Part shown: piece after piece, positions 48,223-55,915 of the stretch
Position numbering within the stretch: position 1 is the stretch's first letter
Layout of the letters: every line of letters begins with the position of its first letter
Assembly (NCBI GenBank): GCA_958477305.1
Contig: CAUEFI010000004.1
Coordinates: 1-64,000, forward strand
Direction of reading: 5' to 3'
Length of the DNA: 64,000 nucleotides
Source: HGM12998 sp900756495
Lineage (GTDB): Bacteria > Bacillota > Clostridia > Oscillospirales > Oscillospiraceae
Notes under the pieces: model-generated
What the model was told of the DNA's origin: nothing
Seen by the model: the letters and a program-made list of their open reading frames with translations, nothing else
Database searches by the model: none
Position numbers and translations under genes: made by a program

Positions 48223-48787
48223 CCATATCCCCCTCCCCGCCAAACAGTACAGCGTGATCTATGCGGATCCGCCGTGGGCATACCAGCAGGCCGGAGCCAC
48301 CGCAAAGGCCCGCGGCACCGCCGTGAAGCATTACCCCACCATGACCACCGCGGAAATATGCGCCCTGCCGGTGCGCGAAATCTGCGGGGGGGGGTGCGCT
48401 TGTTTCATGTGGGCGACATTCCCCAATATCGCGGAGGCCATCAAGGTCATGGAGGCGTGGGGCTTTACATACAAAACCGCAGCTTTCGTGTGGGTCAAAA
48501 AGAACCGGAAGAACGGCGGCAATTTCATGGGCATGGGCACCTATACCCGCGCAAACGCGGAGGTTTGCCTGCTGGGCGTCACGCCGGGCTTTAAGGCCAA
48601 GACGCAGATCCGCGCCCACAATGTCCACCAGATTATAGAAGCCCCATTCGAGGGGCACAGCAAGAAACCAGACGAAACCCGCCGGCGGATCGTGGAACTG
48701 CTGGGCGACGTGCCCAGACTGGAAATGTTCGCCCGCCAGAGGGCTGACGGCTGGGACGCCTGGGGCAACGAAGCCCCGGAAGCATAG
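48215..48787 (+). CDS. Phage MT-A70 family DNA N6-adenine methyltransferase
   Basis: The 190-residue protein has the MT-A70 signature DPPW (VIYADPPWAYQ, residues 14-24), which holds the target adenine, then CFMWATFPNIAEAIKVMEAWGF and a C-terminal SAM-binding RLEMFARQRADGWDAWGNE motif. In phages it probably methylates adenine to escape host restriction. It overlaps the preceding gene and is 12 bp from the HD gene. Confidence 0.92.
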   Translation: MPDHIPLPAKQYSVIYADPPWAYQQAGATAKARGTAVKHYPTMTTAEICALPVREICGGGCACFMWATFPNIAEAIKVMEAWGFTYKTAAFVWVKKNRKNGGNFMGMGTYTRANAEVCLLGVTPGFKAKTQIRAHNVHQIIEAPFEGHSKKPDETRRRIVELLGDVPRLEMFARQRADGWDAWGNEAPEA

Positions 48788-48799
48788 GAGGAACGGCAA

Positions 48800-49444
48800 A
48801 TGTCTGATTTTTTAGAGAGAAACGGGCTGCAAACCGTGGCCCAACATTTCAAGGATCTGTTTCTGGCCAGCGTCCACCGCGACGGTGCGGAGGAACTGCT
48901 GGAGCGGCTGGAGAATGAAACAGACTTTTTCGAGGCACCGGCGGGAGCCAAGCACCACGGCGCTTTCCCCGGCGGCCTGGTTATTCACAGCCTGCACGTT
49001 TATTACCGCCTGCGGGAGATCACGATCCGCGACCTGACGAAAGAGGACGCGCCGGGGCCTGCCACCCTCTCCGAGCAGGAGGAGGAAACCGTGGCGATCC
49101 TGGGGCTGCTGCATGACGTGTGCAAGGCTGGCGTGTACCACGCCGAAACCAAGCGCCGCAGGAACCCGGAAACGGGCGTGTGGGAGGATTACCTGGGCTA
49201 TACGTTCCGGGATCCCCTCCCGCTGGGGCACGGAGAAAAGAGCCTGTACCAGATCGCCCGCTTTATCCGCCTGGAGGATCACGAAGCCCTGGCAATCCGC
49301 TGGCACATGGGAGCCTATGACACGGCGGCCCGCACAGACCTGCGGGATCTGTCCGCGGCCATGGACGCAACGCCATGGGTGTGGCGGCTGCATGAGGCTG
49401 ATATGTGCGCCGCCCATATTGACGAAAGGGGCACGGACGAATGA
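48800..49444 (+). CDS. Phage HD-domain phosphohydrolase
   Basis: The 214-residue protein has the same architecture as the chromosomal protein at 24107: AKHHGAFPGGLVIHSLHVYY, LLHDVCKAG for the HD pair, LGHGEKSLYQIARF and IRWHMG. It may act on nucleotides of the host or the phage. An insertion (EETVAILGLLHD onwards) and a longer tail distinguish it from the host copy. It overlaps the next small gene by 4 bp. Confidence 0.9.
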   Translation: MSDFLERNGLQTVAQHFKDLFLASVHRDGAEELLERLENETDFFEAPAGAKHHGAFPGGLVIHSLHVYYRLREITIRDLTKEDAPGPATLSEQEEETVAILGLLHDVCKAGVYHAETKRRRNPETGVWEDYLGYTFRDPLPLGHGEKSLYQIARFIRLEDHEALAIRWHMGAYDTAARTDLRDLSAAMDATPWVWRLHEADMCAAHIDERGTDE

Positions 49445-49620
49445 CAAAGCTGTTATGTAAGCCCTGCGCCGTCGATCTGGCGGCCAGGGGTAAGACTGTA
49501 AAACCCGTCGCGCAGAGGTGTGAGAAAATCACCTGTTCGGAGTGCGGACGCCGCCGGTTCGGTATCACCTATGAGGTGACCGGGCGGGCCACCAGAAAAA
49601 AGGAGGCAACGAAGAAATGA
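49441..49620 (+). CDS. Small zinc-ribbon phage protein
   Basis: This 59-residue frame is short but has the ATGA overlap with the HD gene upstream and another with the transglycosylase gene downstream, both signs of translation coupling. It carries two CxxC pairs (LLCKPCAV and ITCSECGRR), which should bind one zinc. It has a basic tail RATRKKEATKK. The role is unknown. Confidence 0.75.
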   Translation: MTKLLCKPCAVDLAARGKTVKPVAQRCEKITCSECGRRRFGITYEVTGRATRKKEATKK

Positions 49621-50543
49621 GCCAGAAAGGCGAAAAATACGCCCGCCGCATGGAACGGCGCGTGGACAAGCTGGAGCAGGACGTGGCGGCCGTCACCACC
49701 GAGCAGACCACCCAGGGGGTGCGGATCTCTGCTGTGGAGGACGATCTGGCCGTTTACCGGGCGGCGGTGTCCGCCCGTGAGTTGAAACAGGCCGCGGCGG
49801 AGGTCAAGGCGGCCAAGGAGCGCAGAACCGCCCGCGCGGCGGAGCGGGAGCGCAAAGCCCGCCGGCGCAATAAGGTTCTGGCCTTTATCGCCCTGGCGCT
49901 GTTCGTTGCCGTCTGCGTGGTCATGGTGGCCAAGGCGTACAGCGAGGAACCGGCGGCGGAACCTGCCGCGCCGGAAGCGTCGGCGGCCCCGGCGGCAATC
50001 CTGCCCACGGAATTGCTGTTCACCGCGGCGGAGGAGGAATACATGGAGGACCCGCAGGAAACGGAAAAGATCGAGGAGGCGCTGCTGGCGCAGGGTTATT
50101 TCTCCCTGGCGGTTCCTATGCCCTACGAATGGCAGGACTACATGAGGACGTACTGCGAGGAATACGGCTGCCCCTATCCTCTGGCCCTGGCGGTGGCACA
50201 GACGGAAAGCAATTTCGACATGGACGCCGTGGGCGCCTCTGGTGAGGTGGGGATCATGCAGTTAAACCCCGGCCCCGGCGGTTCCTACCATGCGGAGATC
50301 CAGGCGGCCACGGGGCTGGACCCCACCACCACCTCCGGGAATATCGCAGGCGGCTGCTACAAGCTGGGCCTGTATCTGGCCAAGTATGGCAACGTCGAAA
50401 AGGCCGCCATGGCCTACAACATGGGCGAGGGCGGCGCGAGAAGCGCATGGGACAGCGGGATCACCTCCACCGACTACTCCAAGGCAGTCAAGGAGGCCAT
50501 GGAAACATGGGAATGTACGGTGAACGCCTGGGGCGGGGTGTAA
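49617..50543 (+). CDS. Membrane-anchored lytic transglycosylase (phage)
   Basis: The 308-residue protein has an N-terminal coiled coil (about 5-82) and one membrane segment (about 87-105, VLAFIALALFVAVCVVMVAK). An Ala/Pro/Glu linker and a C-terminal transglycosylase (SLT) domain at about 165-305 follow. Glu197 in LALAVAQTESNFD is the likely catalytic residue, and GEVGIMQLNPG is typical. It probably cleaves peptidoglycan from the membrane. It lies in the early region rather than beside tail or lysis genes. Confidence 0.88.
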   Translation: MSQKGEKYARRMERRVDKLEQDVAAVTTEQTTQGVRISAVEDDLAVYRAAVSARELKQAAAEVKAAKERRTARAAERERKARRRNKVLAFIALALFVAVCVVMVAKAYSEEPAAEPAAPEASAAPAAILPTELLFTAAEEEYMEDPQETEKIEEALLAQGYFSLAVPMPYEWQDYMRTYCEEYGCPYPLALAVAQTESNFDMDAVGASGEVGIMQLNPGPGGSYHAEIQAATGLDPTTTSGNIAGGCYKLGLYLAKYGNVEKAAMAYNMGEGGARSAWDSGITSTDYSKAVKEAMETWECTVNAWGGV

Positions 50544-50794
50544 CCCGCGAGGCCGCCCGCAAGTATGAAACGTCTGTGACGGAGCGGGCACGGCGGGAAC
50601 GCTGGCAGGCCAGCGGCTGCGCCAGAGTGGTAAGCCGGAAATATGGCACCGTCGTGGTGCCGCACGGTTCCAATTTTGCCGCCCTGCTGAACGCGGCGGA
50701 GGTTTGGGGCTGTGACTGGACAGAAATACGGGACGCAGAGGTGTGGAGGGCCGACAAAGAGGAAAGGCCGGTGCCTATGCCGCACCTTATATAA
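50507..50794 (+). CDS. Phage protein of unknown function
   Basis: Starting at ATG 50507 (AAGGAGG upstream, 37 bp inside the previous gene) the product is 95 residues. It has a helical N-terminus (REAARKYETSVTERARRERW) and a beta-rich C-terminus. ATG 50513 is an alternative. No family is recognised. Confidence 0.65.
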   Translation: MGMYGERLGRGVTREAARKYETSVTERARRERWQASGCARVVSRKYGTVVVPHGSNFAALLNAAEVWGCDWTEIRDAEVWRADKEERPVPMPHLI

Positions 50795-50808
50795 AAGGAG
50801 GGTTTCAA

Positions 50809-51396
50809 ATGCTGATTAACGAGGGCGGGCTGATCCGCGCCATCAAAAGAGCCTACAAAGCGGGCGGGTACACCGTCCTGAACACCGGCAACGACGTGGC
50901 CATTTACACGGATCACTGGTTTGCCATGGCCAACCGCGCCCTGCTGCCGCGCAAGGTATTGGCCACCATCGTGGAACACATGGGCATGATCCCGGAGCGA
51001 GATATGCCCACGTCGATCATTAAGGACACGGAGCCGCAGCTGGTTTTGAGAGAAACGGCGGCGGACGATATGGACCACTGGCGCGGCGGTGACCGCGGCG
51101 AGGAGGTCACCATGGTGCCGGTGATTATGCAGGGGTTCCAGATTTACCAGCCGCCCGGCGGCGGTGCCTGCTGGGGCGTTCCCCTGTACCTGGTGGACAT
51201 GATCGAGCGGGATCCGGCGGAGCATATCGGCGCGGACGTGATCGACAAGGATCGCCTGCTGTGGGAGGCCGACGGCGAGGCCGTGGTGATTAACGCAGTA
51301 CGGAAAGCCTGTTCCGGCTGGGCAAAGGAATGGGAGCGGGCCGTGTGGAACGCTCTGGAGGGTGTGGACCTCCACAAAGAGGAGGCCGGGCGGTGA
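50809..51396 (+). CDS. Phage protein of unknown function
   Basis: ATG 50809 has a strong AAAAGGAGGG ribosome binding site, giving 195 residues. The N-terminal half (GLIRAIKRAYKAGGYTVLNT) is helical; the C-terminal half contains VPVIMQGFQIYQPPGGGACW. No family is recognised. It overlaps the next gene by 4 bp. Confidence 0.75.
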   Translation: MLINEGGLIRAIKRAYKAGGYTVLNTGNDVAIYTDHWFAMANRALLPRKVLATIVEHMGMIPERDMPTSIIKDTEPQLVLRETAADDMDHWRGGDRGEEVTMVPVIMQGFQIYQPPGGGACWGVPLYLVDMIERDPAEHIGADVIDKDRLLWEADGEAVVINAVRKACSGWAKEWERAVWNALEGVDLHKEEAGR

Positions 51397-51773
51397 ATAA
51401 CTTTGAAAGGATCACGGCCTCCACGGAGGTCCTGGGGGACTTCCTGGGTGCCCTCCCTATCCTGTCCGGCCCGTGGGACGACGATTTCCACCGGGTATTT
51501 TGTGACAGCTGCGACGCGGAGAACTGCGACGCTGAAAACTGCGCCCACCAAGCTGAACGGAATAGCCCTACCTGGTGGCTGAAACGGGCATACACCGGCA
51601 GCGGCCCGGTTAAGACCGACAGCACGAACCCATATAAGCGGCAGGCCGCAGACCTCCGCCTGGAGGCCATGCACCAGCGGGACCGTTTTGGCCGGAACCT
51701 CCTGGCCACGGAACTGGAGGAAGCGGCGGCCACCATTGAGGCCCTGGCGGCGAAATTGGAGGCGAAAGAATGA
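51393..51773 (+). CDS. Phage protein of unknown function with Cys cluster
   Basis: GTG 51393 overlaps the preceding stop by 4 bp (GAGGAGG upstream). The 126-residue product has a DSCDAENCDAENCAHQ cysteine cluster near residue 50 that could bind metal, and a helical C-terminus. It overlaps the methyltransferase gene by 4 bp. No family is recognised. Confidence 0.7.
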   Translation: MNNFERITASTEVLGDFLGALPILSGPWDDDFHRVFCDSCDAENCDAENCAHQAERNSPTWWLKRAYTGSGPVKTDSTNPYKRQAADLRLEAMHQRDRFGRNLLATELEEAAATIEALAAKLEAKE

Positions 51774-53440
51774 AAATACTGATCGGCGGAAGCCCTTGCA
51801 CACATTGGAGTATCGCGCAGACGAAGAACCGCGAAACAGAAGCCAGCGGCATAGGCTGGGAACTGTTCTTGAATTACCGTATTGCACGGGACAAGTACCA
51901 GCCGGATTTTTTCCTGTACGAAAACAATAAAAGTATGTCGCCCGCTATCCGGGCGCAGATCACGGCGGAGTTAGGCGTGGAGCCTGCCCTGATTAACAGT
52001 GCCCTGGTGAGCGCACAGAACCGCCAGCGTCTGTATTGGGCGGGCAAACGGAACCAGGACGGCACATACAGCCAGGTGGCGGTGGAGCAGCCGGTGGACC
52101 GCGGGATCCTCCTGCGCGACATTCTGGAAAGCGGCGTCTGCTGGCGTGAAAAGGCGTACACACTGAAAGCGAACTATGCCAACGCCGGAGCGGTCAACGG
52201 AGTGGACGGCGGTCATTTTCCCGCAACCATGGCGGCGGAGCCGGTGAGGATCGGAACCATTGAGAATGATGCAAAGAACCAGGCCTTTGACAGCCAGCAA
52301 TACCGTGTTTACAGCCCGGACGGCAAGGCCGTGACCCTCTGCGGAAATGGCGGCGGCCTGGGTGCAAAAACTGGGCTTTATGCCGTACCCGTACCGGAAC
52401 CAGTAAACGAAACCGTGGACGGGAAAGCCCAATGTCTACGCGCTACCTACTACAAAGACGGGATCCGCAACCTGGTGGGAAATACCGTGGATCGCAAAAC
52501 CTGTGTGGCTATTCCTGTTCCTGCGGCGGGGCGTATCGTGGGACGCAGGATCAACGAACAGGGACACCGCGACGATTATAACGAAGCAATCCCGCATTTC
52601 CAGTATTTCGAGGTAAACGAAGAACCGCAGAAAACCAACTGCCTGACAACCGTTCAGAAAGACAATATGATTGCCGTCCCCGTCCGCGTCGGTGCCATGC
52701 CGAACAAGGACGGAGAACTGGGCACAAGCCAGAGCCGCCGCATATACAGCACGGACGGGAAAAGCGTTTCCCTCCAGGCAAGGCCAAACGGCGGCGGGGC
52801 TGACGGAGCAGCTACCGGCCTGTATGCGGTGCCTGCCGGTATGGCGTGGCGTGGGCGCGAAAACGGTTCGGCCTTTGAAATGAGGGACGACCAGAAAAGC
52901 AACGCCGTGGCCGCAACCGGACACCAAAGCCGCCTGGTGATTGAGGCGGCGGACGGAAAGCAAATGCCTGTCTATGAGGTTCGCGGCGGGCGGATCACCA
53001 TCAAAGGAAAGACATACCCCATTAAACTGGCAGACGGATTTTACATCATTCGCAAGCTGACCGTGACGGAATGTAAACGCCTCCAGACCGTGCCGGACAC
53101 ATACGCCTTTCCCGTCAGCGACACCCAGGCGTATAAAATGCTGGGCAACGGCTGGACCGTGGACGTGATTGCCCACATTATGAGCCATTTTACCGGACTG
53201 ACGGAGGAGCCGGTGGAAGTGCTTTCTATGTACGACGGTATGAGCTGCGGCCATATCGCGCTGGACAAGCTGGGCGCGGAGATCACCGCCTACTATGCAA
53301 CCGAGATTGACAAATACGCCGTACAGACCACACAGCACAATTACCCGGACACCATGCAACTGGGCGACGCTTTCCAGGTTCGTGCGGAGGACTGGCACCT
53401 GCCGGAACCGGCGGGAATGGAGGCGGCTGCCAATGGCTGA
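51770..53440 (+). CDS. Phage C5 cytosine methyltransferase with circularly permuted motifs
   Basis: The 556-residue protein begins at what is usually mid-protein. Motif IV is GGSPCTHWS with Cys10, then motif VI (ENN, 51-53) and motif VIII (QNRQRLYW, 83-90). A long target-recognition region of about 300 residues follows, then motif IX (RKLTVTECKRLQTVP, 428-442) and motif X (MLGNGWTVDVIAHI, 457-470). After X come motifs I-II (VLSMYDGMSCGHIAL from 484, and TEIDKYAV from 511), which normally form the N-terminus. The order is therefore IV-X then I-III, a circular permutation. Canonical phage homologues run I to X. The whole frame is open without frameshift. It overlaps both neighbours (4 and 8 bp). 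Confidence 0.9.
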   Translation: MKILIGGSPCTHWSIAQTKNRETEASGIGWELFLNYRIARDKYQPDFFLYENNKSMSPAIRAQITAELGVEPALINSALVSAQNRQRLYWAGKRNQDGTYSQVAVEQPVDRGILLRDILESGVCWREKAYTLKANYANAGAVNGVDGGHFPATMAAEPVRIGTIENDAKNQAFDSQQYRVYSPDGKAVTLCGNGGGLGAKTGLYAVPVPEPVNETVDGKAQCLRATYYKDGIRNLVGNTVDRKTCVAIPVPAAGRIVGRRINEQGHRDDYNEAIPHFQYFEVNEEPQKTNCLTTVQKDNMIAVPVRVGAMPNKDGELGTSQSRRIYSTDGKSVSLQARPNGGGADGAATGLYAVPAGMAWRGRENGSAFEMRDDQKSNAVAATGHQSRLVIEAADGKQMPVYEVRGGRITIKGKTYPIKLADGFYIIRKLTVTECKRLQTVPDTYAFPVSDTQAYKMLGNGWTVDVIAHIMSHFTGLTEEPVEVLSMYDGMSCGHIALDKLGAEITAYYATEIDKYAVQTTQHNYPDTMQLGDAFQVRAEDWHLPEPAGMEAAANG

Positions 53441-54407
53441 AATAATCCTGACAGGCGACGCGCTGGAGCAACTGCGGCATTTACCGCCCGAAAGCGTCCA
53501 TACCTGCGTCACCTCCCCGCCCTACTATAATTTGCGAGATTATGGCGCGGCGGGTCAAATCGGAAACGAGGCCAGCGTGGAGGAATACCTGCAATCGCTG
53601 GTTTCCGTTTTCCGTGAGGTCCGGCGGGTTCTGCGGGCAGACGGAACCCTGTGGGTGAACATGGGCGACAGTTACGCCACCAGATCAGGAAGCCAGCCGC
53701 CGACGAACACCCGTAATTCCTGCGGCCACACGGCAAAGCATACGCCGCGGGGCTACAAATACAAAGACCTGATCGGCGTTCCCTGGCAGCTGGCTTTTGC
53801 CCTCCGGGCAGACGGGTGGTATTTGCGCCAGGATATTATATGGAACAAATCCAACTGTATGCCGGAGAGCGTCCGGGATCGCTGCACCAAGAGCCACGAA
53901 TATATTTTCCTGCTTTCCAAGTCAGAACGGTATTTCTTTGACGCGGCGGCGATCAGCGAACCCATAGCGGGCACCAGCACCAAGCGATATATGCAGAATA
54001 TCGAAAAGCAATCCGGTTCCTTTAAGCAGCCGGGAAGGGGCGGCAGACCAATGAAAGCGGCGTTACCCCGTTTCGGCGGTGAGAAGTACGGCACCGATCA
54101 GACGAAAGAAACCAGGACCAAGAGCGGAAAAACCTATGTGCCCACGCCACACAGAAATAAGCGCGACGTGTGGACCGTCGGAACAAGCGGGTTTCGCGGC
54201 GCACATTTTGCCGTGTTCCCTGAAAAGCTGATTGAACCCTGTATTTTAGCAGGCAGCCCATTGGGCGGCACGGTCCTGGATCCGTTCGCCGGGAGCGGCA
54301 CCACCGGAGTGGTGGCCAAGCGCCTGCGGCGCGATTTCATAGGCTGCGAGATCAACCCCGACTATGCACAAATGGCAACTGACAGAATAGCAGCGGCCAC
54401 GCCGTAA
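53433..54407 (+). CDS. Phage beta-class DNA methyltransferase (N6-adenine or N4-cytosine)
   Basis: ATG 53433 overlaps the permuted methyltransferase by 8 bp and gives 324 residues. The catalytic motif IV (TSPPYYNLRDYG, about 28-39) precedes the SAM-binding motif I (DPFAGSGTTG near 285-295), the beta-class order. DGTLWVNMGDSYA and GVPWQLAFALRADGWYLRQD are also typical. TSPPY is compatible with either adenine or N4-cytosine. It may help the phage escape host restriction. Confidence 0.92.
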   Translation: MAEIILTGDALEQLRHLPPESVHTCVTSPPYYNLRDYGAAGQIGNEASVEEYLQSLVSVFREVRRVLRADGTLWVNMGDSYATRSGSQPPTNTRNSCGHTAKHTPRGYKYKDLIGVPWQLAFALRADGWYLRQDIIWNKSNCMPESVRDRCTKSHEYIFLLSKSERYFFDAAAISEPIAGTSTKRYMQNIEKQSGSFKQPGRGGRPMKAALPRFGGEKYGTDQTKETRTKSGKTYVPTPHRNKRDVWTVGTSGFRGAHFAVFPEKLIEPCILAGSPLGGTVLDPFAGSGTTGVVAKRLRRDFIGCEINPDYAQMATDRIAAATP

Positions 54408-54417
54408 GGAGGGCACC

Positions 54418-54651
54418 GTGGAAGTAACTGTAAATATGACCGCAGAGGAGTTCATGGAGTTTGTGGCCTGGCGTAAAGAACAGGACTATTACAAAAGCAG
54501 GCTGGACAAGGAACTGAACAAGCGGGAAATACTGGCAAAGAAAACGTGCTGGGCCATCGACGCAGATCCGAAGAAGCCCGGCAAGGTCAAAATCATTGAC
54601 CAGGACCACGCAGCGGAATTGCTGGAAATGGCCAAGGATTACCTGGCATAA
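54418..54651 (+). CDS. Small phage protein of unknown function
   Basis: The 77-residue protein starts at GTG 54418 after a GGAGGGC ribosome binding site, 10 bp after the previous stop. It is mostly helical and charged (TAEEFMEFVAWRKEQDYYKS). No family is recognised. A GC-rich hairpin follows its stop. Confidence 0.65.
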   Translation: MEVTVNMTAEEFMEFVAWRKEQDYYKSRLDKELNKREILAKKTCWAIDADPKKPGKVKIIDQDHAAELLEMAKDYLA

Positions 54652-54659
54652 AAAGAAAA

Positions 54660-54698
54660 GCCACCTGCGCCCGGTGCTGTCAACACGGCGCAGGTGGC
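54660..54698 (+). terminator. 12-bp stem-loop after the small phage gene
   Basis: Arms 54660-54671 and 54687-54698 are a perfect 12-bp inverted repeat with a 15-nt loop. The tail AATATAGAC is not T-rich, so it may attenuate rather than end transcription. The next gene starts 150 bp later, with AT-rich sequence (TATATTATATC) before it that could hold a promoter. Confidence 0.6.
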
Positions 54699-54848
54699 AA
54701 TATAGACGACGGAAAACCGTCCGATATACCTATATTATATCAGGTTCCCGGACGGATTACAAGCCGGAAAAAGCGACGGGGCCACGGCCCCGTATAGCGC
54801 CGGTAAGAGTGATTAGTAAAGTGACCAGCAGCAGAAAAGGAGGCACCC

Positions 54849-55598
54849 ATGGCCTACGTTCATAGGGTGGTGAAAGCTGGTCCGTGTGTCGAACACAAGA
54901 AAATGCAATCTTTCCGGGTTCACACCAAAGGAGTGAAGCGCGGCCCAAATACCGGCCACACCACCGAGAAGCAGGAGCGGATCAACGAGCGGGTGGCAGA
55001 GGAACACCTGCGCTGGGATATAAACGCCAATTTCGGCCATAGGGATCTCCACGCCGTTCTACACTACTACGTCAAGGACAGTTCTTTCGAGGAGATCCTG
55101 GAGAACAAGGCCGCCTTTCTGCGGAACCTGCGGAAACTCTGCAAAAAGCGCGGGATCACGTTCAAGGCCGTGGTGGTCATAGAAACCAAGCGCATGACCA
55201 ACCCGCACATTCACGTTATCATTTCCCGCATGGATCCGGAGATCATCACGGAGGCGTGGGAGAATGTCCCAAGAGGCGGCGGAGGTATCAGCTTCAAGCC
55301 TATGGACAGGCGCGGCAACCACTACAAGCTGGCCGCCTACCTGATGAAAGAAAGCCGTTCCACCATGGAGAGGTACAGAGAGATCGGCAAGCGCGGGAAG
55401 CGGTACAGCAAAACGCAGAACATGGACAAGCCGGAAATCACATACACCGCCGTGCCTGCGTCCAGCTGGAGAAAGGACCCGAAAGCGAGAAAGGGCGCCG
55501 TGCTGTATAAGTTCGACGACGGTTCCACCTGCCGGAGCGGGTGGCATGAGATCAGCGGTTACCCATACCAGGAGTATTTCGAGATTTTCAACGAATAG
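54849..55598 (+). CDS. HUH-type rolling-circle Rep-like protein (phage)
   Basis: The 249-residue protein has the HUH signature NPHIHVIIS (His120 and His122) preceded by AVVVIETKRMT. A following YKLAAYLMKES segment holds the likely nucleophile Tyr164. These residues make the 5' phosphotyrosine bond used by Rep and relaxase proteins. It has the AAAAGGAGG ribosome binding site. It could nick DNA for phage replication or another mobile function. The similarity is to the Rep family in general; no origin is evident beside it. Confidence 0.75.
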   Translation: MAYVHRVVKAGPCVEHKKMQSFRVHTKGVKRGPNTGHTTEKQERINERVAEEHLRWDINANFGHRDLHAVLHYYVKDSSFEEILENKAAFLRNLRKLCKKRGITFKAVVVIETKRMTNPHIHVIISRMDPEIITEAWENVPRGGGGISFKPMDRRGNHYKLAAYLMKESRSTMERYREIGKRGKRYSKTQNMDKPEITYTAVPASSWRKDPKARKGAVLYKFDDGSTCRSGWHEISGYPYQEYFEIFNE

Positions 55599-55609
55599 GA
55601 GGGTTTTCT

Positions 55610-55915
55610 GTGAAAATCTACATATCAGGCAAGATCACCGGGGACAGGCGTTATAAAGCCAAGTTCCGAGAGGTGGAAAAGAAGCTGGCGGCGGCGGGCC
55701 ATATCGTCCTGAACCCCGCCACGGCGCCGGAGGGGCTGCGCCCCGTGGATTATATGCGCCTGTGTTTCGCCATGATGGAGGCGGCGGACGTGGTTCTGTT
55801 CATGCAGGACTACCAGGACAGCCGCGGCGCCATGTTGGAATGGGCGTGGTGCCAGTACGTTGGGAAACAGACCTGTTTCGACCTGGCGGCGTTCGGAGGT
55901 GCAAAAACGGAATGA
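55610..55915 (+). CDS. DUF4406 nucleoside 2-deoxyribosyltransferase-like protein (phage)
   Basis: GTG 55610 follows AGGAGGG and gives 101 residues. MKIYISGKITGD and AGHIVLNPATAPEGL, then DVVLFMQDYQDSRGAMLEW, match the DUF4406 family in the nucleoside deoxyribosyltransferase fold. The Glu in LEW is the probable catalytic position. It may act on nucleotides. It overlaps the PAPS-reductase-like gene by 4 bp. Confidence 0.85.
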   Translation: MKIYISGKITGDRRYKAKFREVEKKLAAAGHIVLNPATAPEGLRPVDYMRLCFAMMEAADVVLFMQDYQDSRGAMLEWAWCQYVGKQTCFDLAAFGGAKTE

